Assembly (NCBI RefSeq): GCF_900112355.1
Contig: NZ_FOLM01000015.1
Span: 62,001-126,000, forward strand
Reading direction: 5' to 3'
Length of the DNA: 64,000 nt
From: Streptomyces aidingensis
GTDB lineage: Bacteria > Actinomycetota > Actinomycetes > Streptomycetales > Streptomycetaceae
The position numbers were made by a program, and so were the translations under genes. The notes beneath the pieces are model-generated. The model did not search any database and was not told the origin of the DNA. It saw only the letters and a list, made by a program, of their open reading frames with translations. Every line of letters starts with the position of its first letter. Within the stretch, counting starts at the first letter, position 1. Shown here in pieces: positions 25,433 through 33,700 of the stretch.

Positions 25433-26859
25433 CTCACCCCGCCGGGACTCTCCGCGCCGGCCCGGTCCGGTTCGACGACGCCCGTCCGCGCGCCCTGGCC
25501 ATCGCCGGCGAGGTGGCCGCCGAAGGGCAGGACGTGCTGCTCGTCCGGGACGTCCTGGGCCGCTTCTCCCTCGTGGTGGACGACCGCGGACGGCCGGTCC
25601 CGGAAGACCGTCCGGCGGCCTGGGCCACCCGCCTGGCCGACCGCCTCCAGCGGTATGCCGCCGAGCGGCCCGTGCTGCTGGCCTCGGCCCTGTTCTCCGC
25701 CGAAGCACTGCTGGAGTCCCCGCACGCCGTGCCCGTCGCCGTGCCCGTCCCGCTCCCCGCGGAACCCCCGGCCGCCGGCCGGGGCACCGTGCGGCTGATC
25801 GACAACACCGTGGTCGGCCAGGACTGGTCCCGCGTCTCCACCCCCGATCCGGAGACCGACGGTTCGTTCACCCACCGCACCGCCCTGTACGGCTTCCGGG
25901 GCGGCGTCGGGCGCACCACGGCCACCGCGATGCTGGCCCGCCACCTCGCCGACGAAGGGCGGATCGTCCTCGTCGTCGACCTCGATCTCGAAGCGCCGGG
26001 GGCCGGGCCGCTCCTCGCCGACCAGGCACACCTGCCCCCGTACGGGATCGTCGACCAGTTGGTGGAGGCCGCGGTGGGCAACGCGCAGGGCCTGGAGGTG
26101 GTCGCCCCCACCGGATACACGCCCCCCACCGGCCGGGGGGAACTCTGGGTGGCACCCGCCCGGGGGCGGGACGGCGACGGCCCGGACGGCGGCGCGGAGG
26201 AGGTCCCCTACTCCTACGTGGACAAGCTCAACCGCGTGTATGCCGATATCCCCGGCGCCGCCTTCGCCGACCGGCTCGAAGACGCGGTCCGCTGCTGCGA
26301 GGACGCCGTGCGGCGCACCGGCGACAGCGGACGCCGCCCCGACGTGGTCCTGATGGACAGCCGGGCCGGCATCCACGACATCGCCGCCGTCACCATCTCG
26401 CGGCTGTGCGATCTCGCCCTGCTCTTCGGCGCGGACAACCGGCAGACCTGGCAGGGCTACGGCGACCTCTTCGCCGCCTGGCGCACCTCGGGCCAGGCCC
26501 GGGAGATCCGCGAGAAACTGCGCATGGTCGCCGCCATGGTCCCGGACTCGCCGCAGCGCCCCAAGGACGCCTACCTGGAGTCCTTCCGCGACCATGCGTG
26601 GGAGTGCTTCTCCGCGCTGTACGACGACGTGTCCGACCCGGACGATCCCGACGCCTTCTTCCCCACCCCCCAGGACGACTCGGCCCCCCACTACCCCGTG
26701 CCCATCCTCTTCGAGCCCGGTCTGATCGGGCTGGACGCGGACTCCACGCCGGGCTGGCAGGACCGGGCCTTCGTGCAGGCCGCGTACCGTGATTTCCTCA
26801 CCACCGCCGGCCGGCTCATCACCGCGAACCCGGCATCGGAAAGCCCGCCGGAAAGCTGA
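25429..26859 (+). CDS. ParA/MinD-like ATPase with RGGVGR variant P-loop, second gene of the cassette
   Basis: 476 residues from GTG 25429 (ribosome-binding site GGAGGG). An N-terminal region of about 150 residues (DVLLVRDVLGRFSLVVDD) precedes a deviant Walker A, GFRGGVGRTT (about 154-163), the ParA-type switch region VVDLDLEAPG (about 184) and LMDSRAGIHDIA (about 305). The usual KGGxGKT has Arg for both lysines, a variant I recall as the KGGVGR-motif AAA ATPase group in conflict loci. It overlaps the HEPN-like gene by four bases and is followed after 12 bp by a second P-loop ATPase, so the three products likely form one complex or pathway. Whether the variant loop still hydrolyses ATP is unknown. 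Function unassigned; a sensor or partitioning-like regulator of the HEPN protein is an inference. Confidence 0.7.
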   Translation: MTHPAGTLRAGPVRFDDARPRALAIAGEVAAEGQDVLLVRDVLGRFSLVVDDRGRPVPEDRPAAWATRLADRLQRYAAERPVLLASALFSAEALLESPHAVPVAVPVPLPAEPPAAGRGTVRLIDNTVVGQDWSRVSTPDPETDGSFTHRTALYGFRGGVGRTTATAMLARHLADEGRIVLVVDLDLEAPGAGPLLADQAHLPPYGIVDQLVEAAVGNAQGLEVVAPTGYTPPTGRGELWVAPARGRDGDGPDGGAEEVPYSYVDKLNRVYADIPGAAFADRLEDAVRCCEDAVRRTGDSGRRPDVVLMDSRAGIHDIAAVTISRLCDLALLFGADNRQTWQGYGDLFAAWRTSGQAREIREKLRMVAAMVPDSPQRPKDAYLESFRDHAWECFSALYDDVSDPDDPDAFFPTPQDDSAPHYPVPILFEPGLIGLDADSTPGWQDRAFVQAAYRDFLTTAGRLITANPASESPPES

Positions 26860-26871
26860 GGACGGACGCGC

Positions 26872-28359
26872 ATGCTCAAGCCGCTGGGACCGGACGAGTA
26901 CCGCGAGCTGCTCGCCGCGGCACTGCCCGAGGCCACGGACGCGGACACCATCCTGCCCAACCTCACCACCCTCTTCACCCCCGACAGCCATCGCGCGGCC
27001 CTGTATGTGGACGCCACGGTGGTGCGCGGCGGGCGGGGCGTCGGCAAGACCTTCTGGTACCACTCGCTGCTGGACGACACCCTGCGGGAGGTCGCCGCCG
27101 AGGAGTACGGCATCGAGCGGCTGCGCCGCCTGACCGTCTGGCCGGGCTACGGCGCGGCCGTGGAGCCGGAGCTGTACCCCGGCCCCGGTGTGCTGTGGCA
27201 ACTGGTGGAGGACGGTGTCCGCCCCTACGACCTGTGGTACACCGTGCTGCTGTCCACGCTGGGCAGGGAGGAGCTGCGCCCGCTGGTCGAATGGCGCGAC
27301 CGGGTGGCATGGGTGCGCGCCAACCCGGGGGCGGCCGAGCGCATCATCCACCGGGCCGACCGGCAGGCGCAGCAGGACGGCACCACCCACCTGATCCTCT
27401 TCGATGCCCTGGACCGCCTGCATCGGGTCCGCGCCGAGGCGGACCGCCTGGTCGGCGGCATTCTGGAGCTGGCCCTGGCGATGCGGCTGGGCACCCGCAA
27501 CATCCGCTGCAAGGTCTTCATCCGCCCGGACATGTTCGACGGCGCGCTGCTCCGCTTCCCCGACGCCTCCAAGCTGACGGCCAACGCCGCCGCCCTGACC
27601 TGGTCGCGGGCCAACCTGTACGGCCTGCTCTTCCACTACCTGGGCAATCACGGTGGCGAGTACGGCCACCACGCGGAACGCTTCCGCAGGCTGACCGGCG
27701 GGTGGCAGCCGGAGGCGGACGGCCGCCGCTGGGTGCCGCCCGCGCTGCTGCGCGGCGACGAGCGGCACCAGGAGGACCAGTTCACCCAGATCGCCGGCCC
27801 GTACATGGGCGCCAACTACCGCAAGGGCAACACCTACACCTGGCTGCCCAACCATCTGATGGACGGGGTCGAGCAGGTCAGCCCGCGCAGCTTCCTCAGC
27901 GCACTGAACCGCGCCGTGGCCGAGACCCGTGGCTCCTACGCCGGCTACCGGTACGCCCTGCATCACGAGGGCATCCGCAGGGGAGTGCAGACCGCCTCGA
28001 CGACCAGGGTGAAGGAGATCGGCGAGGACATGCCGTGGGTGCAGCGGGCCGCCGCACCCCTGGCCGGCCGCCAGGTGCCCATCGAGCAGGCCACGGTCGT
28101 GGAGCTGTGGCGGGAGGCCGGGCTGTCGGAGGCGCTGCGCCGCGAGGCCGAAACCTTCCGGGACGCGTCCGGGAACGCCGACAGCGAGGACATCCGCACC
28201 GGCCCCCGCCACCCCGACGACCCGGAGCTGCTGATCGAGGAGCTGATCACGCTCGGCGTGATGCGCCGCCGCCGGGACGGCCGCATCGACCTGCCGGACG
28301 TGTACCGCATCGCCTTCAACATCGGCCGCAAGGGCGGCGTGCCCCGCGTCGCCGGCTGA
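26872..28359 (+). CDS. P-loop ATPase, third gene of the cassette
   Basis: 495 residues from ATG 26872 with GAGGACGG upstream, 12 bp after the RGGVGR ATPase gene. Walker A is GRGVGKTF (about 53-60) and a Walker B-like ILFDALDRL lies near 174-182, with Asp-Ala-Leu-Asp in place of the usual acidic pair. The C-terminal third looks like a winged-helix or helical region (LIEELITLGVMRRRRDGRIDLPDVYRIAF split over 450-485). Overall it resembles STAND/KAP-like or Sll1717-type ATPases seen in anti-phage loci, but I cannot name the family. A perfect 17-bp hairpin follows, closing the transcript that starts with pglW or the HEPN gene. Confidence 0.65.
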   Translation: MLKPLGPDEYRELLAAALPEATDADTILPNLTTLFTPDSHRAALYVDATVVRGGRGVGKTFWYHSLLDDTLREVAAEEYGIERLRRLTVWPGYGAAVEPELYPGPGVLWQLVEDGVRPYDLWYTVLLSTLGREELRPLVEWRDRVAWVRANPGAAERIIHRADRQAQQDGTTHLILFDALDRLHRVRAEADRLVGGILELALAMRLGTRNIRCKVFIRPDMFDGALLRFPDASKLTANAAALTWSRANLYGLLFHYLGNHGGEYGHHAERFRRLTGGWQPEADGRRWVPPALLRGDERHQEDQFTQIAGPYMGANYRKGNTYTWLPNHLMDGVEQVSPRSFLSALNRAVAETRGSYAGYRYALHHEGIRRGVQTASTTRVKEIGEDMPWVQRAAAPLAGRQVPIEQATVVELWREAGLSEALRREAETFRDASGNADSEDIRTGPRHPDDPELLIEELITLGVMRRRRDGRIDLPDVYRIAFNIGRKGGVPRVAG

Positions 28360-28370
28360 CCGCCCGGTGA

Positions 28371-28435
28371 CCCGCCCCCTGCCGGGGGTGCTGTGCCGTG
28401 GGGGACGGTCGGTTGCGTCCCCGGCAGGGGGCGGG
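28371..28435. terminator. Perfect 17-bp inverted repeat terminator
   Basis: Arms CCCGCCCCCTGCCGGGG (28371-28387) and CCCCGGCAGGGGGCGGG (28419-28435) are perfect complements around a 31-nt loop. It lies 11 bp after the stop of the third cassette gene and 19 bp before the end of the convergent minus-strand operon, so it should end transcription both ways. Confidence 0.8.
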
Positions 28436-28454
28436 AGTCTGTCGGGCTGTCAGC

Positions 28455-28946
28455 TCAGGCCGCCGCATGGCGCGGCCGGGCGGGTATCCGAGCTGTACGG
28501 CGGGACGGCTCGGTCAGGCCGGTCGGGCCGGTCAGACCGGTCAGGAAGGCGAGGGCGATCGGGCGGCAGGACAGCGCGTAGGTGACCTCCGCGTCCCACC
28601 GGCCGCCCACTCGGTCGGGGACACGGGCGGTGACACTGATGTGCCGGCCGGCCACCAGGGCGGCCAACTGCCGCTCGTGGCAGGGCAAGTCATCCATCCA
28701 CTCGCGGAAGACCCGCCCGGGGTTCGGGGCCTGCGGGTCGCAGCGGTACAGCGCCTCGGCCGGGAACGGGCCGCCGCGCCACGGGTGCGGGTCCAGCGCG
28801 TCGGACAGGCGGCGTGCCTGGCCGCGCAGCCACCGCAGCGCCAGCCGGGGCGTCCCGGCCCGGTAACCGCCCAGCACCCATTCCCCGCCCAGGGCGGGAC
28901 AGCGGGCGACGACTTCGCACCAGTAGCCGTCGTGCACGGCGGTCAT
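28455..28946 (-). CDS. Hypothetical protein of a small actinomycete operon
   Basis: 163 residues from ATG 28946. No family recognised. The protein is rich in Trp, Arg and Pro (for example WCEVVARCP and EWMDDLPCHERQLAALVAGRH) with no signal peptide or membrane segment. Near its C-terminus a 9-base imperfect repeat, four copies at about 28511-28546, encodes a Leu-Thr-Gly/Pro-Thr-Gly run. The start overlaps the stop of the upstream gene (ATGA), so it is the last of three coupled genes running opposite to the neighbouring XRE gene. Such small genes next to XRE-DUF5753 regulators are common in Streptomyces accessory DNA; function unknown. Confidence 0.65.
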   Translation of the reverse strand: MTAVHDGYWCEVVARCPALGGEWVLGGYRAGTPRLALRWLRGQARRLSDALDPHPWRGGPFPAEALYRCDPQAPNPGRVFREWMDDLPCHERQLAALVAGRHISVTARVPDRVGGRWDAEVTYALSCRPIALAFLTGLTGPTGLTEPSRRTARIPARPRHAAA

Positions 28947-29215
28947 CGCCAGTCCCCGGGGACGAGGCGGCAGGGCGAGGTCTCCACCAGCCGGTAGGTG
29001 AAGTGCTCCCGGTTGCGGTCCCGGTGCCGCTTCACCCACTCCGCCGCCCTCCGGCGGGCCAGCGCCCGCTCCACCTCCGAGCCGGCCACGGCCACCTCGA
29101 CCTGCGTCCCGGACTCCCCGCACACCGCACACTCCATGACCACCGTCGCGGGCTCCGCGTCCGGTTCCGTGTCCAGCACGACGGCGAACCGGCGCACCCC
29201 GTAGACCTCATGCAT
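28943..29215 (-). CDS. Small protein, DUF7848-like
   Basis: 90 residues. The layout, an N-terminal strand with acidic DTEPDAEPATV, a short Cys motif MECAVCGES, a helix with EWVKRHRDRNREHFTYR and a C-terminal strand, matches small Streptomyces proteins that I recall as DUF7848. The two Cys and the His residues could bind metal. It overlaps the genes on both sides (8 bases with the upstream gene, ATGA with the downstream one). Role unknown; the family name is from memory. Confidence 0.65.
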   Translation of the reverse strand: MHEVYGVRRFAVVLDTEPDAEPATVVMECAVCGESGTQVEVAVAGSEVERALARRRAAEWVKRHRDRNREHFTYRLVETSPCRLVPGDWR

Positions 29216-29438
29216 CGCCGCTCCTCAGGGCCCGCAGGTGCGCCGCGACCCGCGCGCGCAGTTCCTCCCGCCGTTCGCTCAGCTCCTCCAGCGTCGGCGC
29301 ATCCCCGGTGACCGCCACCTCCGGGAGGCCGCCGCCGTCCTGCACCCCGGCCTCGGGCTCCTCTCGGCCCTCGCCGCCGGTCACCGTCTTCCGCTGCTGC
29401 GCATCCATCACCACTCCGCTGCCTGGTCCTGCGGCCAT
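29208..29438 (-). CDS. Short helical protein, first gene of the minus-strand trio
   Basis: 76 residues from ATG 29438, or 66 from ATG 29408, which has the better ribosome-binding site (GGAG). The N-terminal half is Gly/Glu-rich and probably disordered; the C-terminal half forms one amphipathic helix (LEELSERREELRARVAAHLR). It overlaps the next gene by 8 bases. It is divergent from the XRE-DUF5753 gene at 29575 across 136 bp, so that regulator may act on this operon. No family recognised. Confidence 0.55.
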   Translation of the reverse strand: MAAGPGSGVVMDAQQRKTVTGGEGREEPEAGVQDGGGLPEVAVTGDAPTLEELSERREELRARVAAHLRALRSGDA

Positions 29439-29574
29439 CCCCCGATACCGCCTGTACTCATTCGCTCACCAGAACAACGCAACTTCCATGGGGAACGGGG
29501 TACTTTAACGGCCATCGGCAAGGGACGGACCTGCTCGTACGTCAGACGCGAGCACATTCGAAGAGGTCACGGCG

Positions 29575-30399
29575 TTGGACGAAACGACGAACCCCGAGCA
29601 CTTGACTCCGCTTCAGCGCTTTGGCGCAGATGTTCGACAAGTTCGCCTGGGTCGAAAACTTCTCCAGAGGCAGTTGGGTCGTGCCGCCGGCTACTCCGAG
29701 GCGTATGTCAGCCGCGTCGAGTCCGGACAGATCACATGCAGCGAGAAGTTCGCCGAGGGCTGCGACCTGGCCTTCGGGACGAACGGACTGTTCGCAGGCT
29801 TGCGGAAGCGGATGCTGGAGGCGGACAGCCCGAATTGGTTCATCCCCTACCTCGAAGGGGAGCAGAAGGCCGACCACATCGAGGACTACTCGACCTGCGC
29901 CATCATGGGTCTGCTGCAAACCGAGGAGTACGCCCGTGCGATCTTCCGCGCAGGCTTCCCGAGTGCACGGGACGATGTGATCCAGGGGAAGGTCGATGCC
30001 CGGCTGGTGCGTCGCAAGGTGATCGAACGCGAGAACCCACCCACGCTGTGGCTGATCCTCCACGAGGCGTGCCTGCGCACAGTGGTGGGCGGCCCCACCG
30101 TCATGGCGGAACAGCTCGATTGCCTGATCACGGCAGCTCAGTACCCGCACATCGACATCCAGGTGATCACCTACGCGGCCGGGGCCGCCGCGGCGCACGT
30201 GGGACCGTTCACTCTCCTCTTGTTCGAATCCTCCCCCACCCTCTATTACGCAGACGGTCCGCAGGGAGGCAGGATGTACGAAAAGGAGAAGCTCGTTGCA
30301 GAGGCTGTGCGGCATTATGACCGTCTGCGGGCGAACGCACTGGCCCCGGACGACTCGCTCACCCTGCTCAAGGCACTGCACAAGGAGTACACGTCATGA
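29575..30399 (+). CDS. XRE-family regulator with DUF5753 domain (WhiJ-like)
   Basis: 274 residues from TTG 29575, with GAGG 8 bp upstream. Helix-turn-helix at about residues 14-70 (LQRQLGRAAGYSEAYVSRVESG) and a DUF5753 domain after about 95 with MGLLQTEEYARAIF. It overlaps a DUF397 gene by four bases. The pair stands between the trio operon and pglX and could repress or time pglX; this is inferred from position. A TACTTT hexamer at 29501-29506 is a possible -10. It is only distantly similar to the XRE gene at 3222-4067, so the two pairs are not a recent duplication. Confidence 0.87.
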   Translation: MDETTNPEHLTPLQRFGADVRQVRLGRKLLQRQLGRAAGYSEAYVSRVESGQITCSEKFAEGCDLAFGTNGLFAGLRKRMLEADSPNWFIPYLEGEQKADHIEDYSTCAIMGLLQTEEYARAIFRAGFPSARDDVIQGKVDARLVRRKVIERENPPTLWLILHEACLRTVVGGPTVMAEQLDCLITAAQYPHIDIQVITYAAGAAAAHVGPFTLLLFESSPTLYYADGPQGGRMYEKEKLVAEAVRHYDRLRANALAPDDSLTLLKALHKEYTS

Positions 30400-30617
30400 C
30401 TGCGGACATTGACCTCACTGCCGCTGAGTGGATCGCGTCGTCATACAGTGCGTCCAACGGCGGGCAGTGCGTCGAGGTCTGCGTTGCCTTCGCGCACTCC
30501 GGCGCGGTCCCCGTCCGGGATAGCAAAGCTTCTCGCGGCCCGGTGCTGACCTTCCCGCCGGCCGGCTGGGCTGGCTTCCTGTCCGCTCTCCACGGTGGCG
30601 GTCTCGGCACCTCCTGA
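30396..30617 (+). CDS. DUF397 domain protein
   Basis: 73 residues with the DUF397 pattern: W-ASSYSASNGGQCVEV, then VPVRDSK, then a terminal aromatic segment. It starts inside the stop of the XRE-DUF5753 gene (ATGA). In whiJ-type loci such proteins work with the regulator. Its stop is followed by the 131-bp pglX leader. Confidence 0.85.
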   Translation: MTADIDLTAAEWIASSYSASNGGQCVEVCVAFAHSGAVPVRDSKASRGPVLTFPPAGWAGFLSALHGGGLGTS

Positions 30618-30675
30618 ACCCCTGGTCGGCCAGTCCGCGCGAGCCGACGCATTGGGGAGTCTCCGCACCCGCCGG

Positions 30676-30690
30676 GCTGGCAGGATGGGA
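30676..30690 (+). promoter_or_regulatory. 15-bp motif shared by pglX and pglY upstream regions
   Basis: GCTGGCAGGATGGGA occurs exactly here, ending 58 bp before the pglX ATG, and again at 38233-38247 before pglY. The inner CAGGAT resembles an actinomycete -10 hexamer. I could not find a matching -35 at normal spacing at either site, so it may instead be a regulator site. pglW has only a related TAGGATG. Confidence 0.5.
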
Positions 30691-30691
30691 C

Positions 30692-30713
30692 CGGCGTGCC
30701 TGCGGGCACGCCG
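30692..30713 (+). promoter_or_regulatory. Leader hairpin upstream of pglX
   Basis: A perfect 9-bp stem (CGGCGTGCC at 30692-30700 with GGCACGCCG at 30705-30713) with a TGCG loop, 35 bp before the pglX start. It can be the terminator of the XRE/DUF397 unit or, if transcription starts at the adjacent motif, a 5' leader structure affecting pglX expression. Confidence 0.45.
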
Positions 30714-30748
30714 CAAGGGGCACCCTGGGGCGGAAAGAGGTCTTGCCG

Positions 30749-33700
30749 ATGTCATCTGCTACGCCGGTCGCGTCCGCGTCGCTGGACAAGGCGGCGCTGC
30801 TCAAAGACTTGCAGAAGCAGGTCACAGCGCTGACGGACGACCTGCGGAGGCAAACGGAGACAGAAGCGGTCGGTGAGGAGCTGCGTGCCGAGTACCAGGC
30901 GGCCCAGCAGGCCGAACGCACCGGCGTGACGTACGAGACGTGGCGGGAGGACCGGCTGGTCCAGGTCGCTGCTGCCTGGGTCCTGGCCTGCGTGTTCGTC
31001 CGCTTCTGCGAGGACAACGGCCTGATCCCCGACGCCTGGCTCTCCGGCCCCGGCGACCGGCTGGCGGAGGCCCAGGACCGTCACGACGCCTACTTCCGCA
31101 AGCACCCGGAGAAGAACGACCGCGACTGGCTGGTGGAGTCCTTCGAAGCGCTGGCACGCGCGCACCCGACCATCGCCGGCCAGCTCTTCGACAAGACTCA
31201 CAACCCGCTGTGGGAAGTCATGCCCTCCTACGAGGGTGCCACCGGGCTGCTGGCCTTCTGGCGTGAGCGTGGCGCGGACGGCGAGGTTCGCTACAACTTC
31301 ACGGACCCGGAGCTGGACACCCGCTTCCTGGGCGACCTGTACCAGGACCTCAGCGAGCACGCCCGCAAGACCTACGCCCTGTTGCAGACCCCGGAGTTCG
31401 TCGAGGAATTCATCCTCGACCTGACGCTGGAACCGGCCGTCGAAGAATTCGGCCTGGACCCGGAGTGGAAGCACAAGCCGAAAGGCTGGACGGGAGACGA
31501 GCCGCCACGCGGCCTGCGCTGCATCGACCCCGCCTGCGGCTCCGGTCACTTCCTGCTCGGTCTCTTCGAGCGGCTGCTCGCCAAGTGGCGGGAAGCCGAA
31601 CCCGGCGCGGAAGACTGGGCGCACGTGCGCCGGGCACTGGAATCCGTCCACGGCGTGGACAAGAACCCCTTCGCCGTCGCTATCGCCCGTTTCCGCCTGC
31701 TGGTGGCCGCGCTCAAGGCATGCGGCGTGCGCGAGCTGTCCCGGGCGCCGGAACTGCCTATCCGCGTCGCGGCGGGCGACTCCCTCCTCCACGGCCGGGA
31801 AGCCGGACGCGGCACCGACCCGACCCTGGACGATGCCGAACGCGAGGTCTTCACCTACCGCACGGAGGACGTGCAGGAATACAACGACAGTATCGATCTC
31901 CTGGGCAGGGGCTCCTACCACGTCGTCGTGGCCAACCCGCCGTACATCACGGTCAAGGACAAGCAGGAGAACGAAAACTACCGCTATGCCTACTTCGCTT
32001 GCTCACGTCAATATCAACTCTCCGTTCCCTTTGCGCAGCGTGTCTTTGAGTTGGCAATTCGAGCAGACAGTAACCGGCGTGACGGCGGCTTCACTGGGCA
32101 GATTACCTCGAACGGATTCATGAAGCGAGAGTTCGGGAGAGTGCTCATCGAGTCATTCTTTCACGGAGGTATTCCATATAAGGATCCTCAAACTAAAAGG
32201 GTGACGACCTTCGCTGGAGTGGAACTTACACACATCATCGACACTTCCGGGGCCTATATTCCTGGGCACGGCACTCCGACCGTCATTCTGGCTGGCCGGA
32301 ATCAGTCGGCGCGGCAAGCAAGTCGCATCCGGGCGGTTCTCGGTATTCGTGGTGAAACGACGATTCCTTCAGAGGGGGAACGAGGCCCTGTTTGGCTCGC
32401 CATTGAGAAGCAAGTCTGGGCTCCCGGGTCTGAATCGCAGTGGATTAGCGTAAGCGATGCAGAAAGGGTGACCTTTTCCAAGCATCCATGGTCGCTCCAT
32501 GGAGGTGGCGCGGAAGACCTACAAGGGAAACTACAGGAACTTTCGCGAAAAATCTCTACGCTCAAAGCGGAGATCGGCTTCGGAGCTGTGACTCGTGAAG
32601 ACAGTGCCTACATGGTGGGTGCAGGCGCACTGCGGCGCGCCAATATTGATTCGGTTAGCCAGCGGCCGCTGGTAGAAGGTGATTCAGTCCGCGATTTTTG
32701 CATCAACGAGCCTACCGTCAGCTTGTGGCCTTATGAAGAATCCACCTTGATGGCTCTTGGCTCACTTCCTGCTAAGCGGTTCCTTTGGCCTTACCGTGTG
32801 GTCCTGCGAGAGCGTGTTGCATACGGAAAGACGCAGCTCGAACGCGGTTTGAAGTGGTACGAGTACTCAATGCTCTTCTCAAAACGTTACCGCGCGCCTC
32901 TGGTGATCCCCTTCTCCTTTATTGCGACGCATAATCACTTCGTGCTGGATCGGGGTGGGAAGGTATTCAACCGTTCTGCGCCGGTGATCAAGTTGCCGGA
33001 AGGGGCGACGGAGGAGCAGCACCTGGAGCTGCTGGGGGTGCTGAACTCGTCGGTGGCGTGTTTCTGGCTGAAGCAGGTCAGTCAGGGCAAGGGCGGAAGC
33101 GGTCTTGGGCGAGGCGTTCAGGATGAGGAGTGGGAGGAGCGTTATGAGTTCACCGGGACGAAGCTTCAGGAGTTTCCGCTGCCTGCGGAGCTGCCGCTTG
33201 CCCTCGGGCGGGAGTTGGATGCGCTTGCGCAGGAGTTCGCCGCGCATGAGCCCAGTGCGGTCACCGGTTCGGGGACGCCGACGCGGGCCGCGCTGGACGA
33301 GGCCCGTGCTGCGCAGGAGCGCGTCCGGGCTCGGATGATCGCGTTGCAGGAGGAGCTGGACTGGACGGTCTACGGCTCCTACGGGTTGCTCACCGCCGAG
33401 GAGGTGGTGCGGACGACGCTGCCGGGTGATCCGGCGGATCTGACCGATGCCGAGCTGCCGGCCGTGGCCCTCGGGCAGCGGGCGTTCGAGATCGTGCTGG
33501 CCCGCAGGATGCGGGACGAAGGGGCCGAGACGGCCTGGTTCGAGCGGCATGGGTCCACGCCGGTCACCGAGGTTCCGGCAGAGTGGCCGGAGGCGTACCG
33601 CAGGGTGGTCGAGGCGCGGATCAAGCTGATCGAGGACAACAAGGACATCCGGCTGATCGAGCGCCCCGAGTACAAGCGGCGGTGGTCGCTCGAACCGTGG

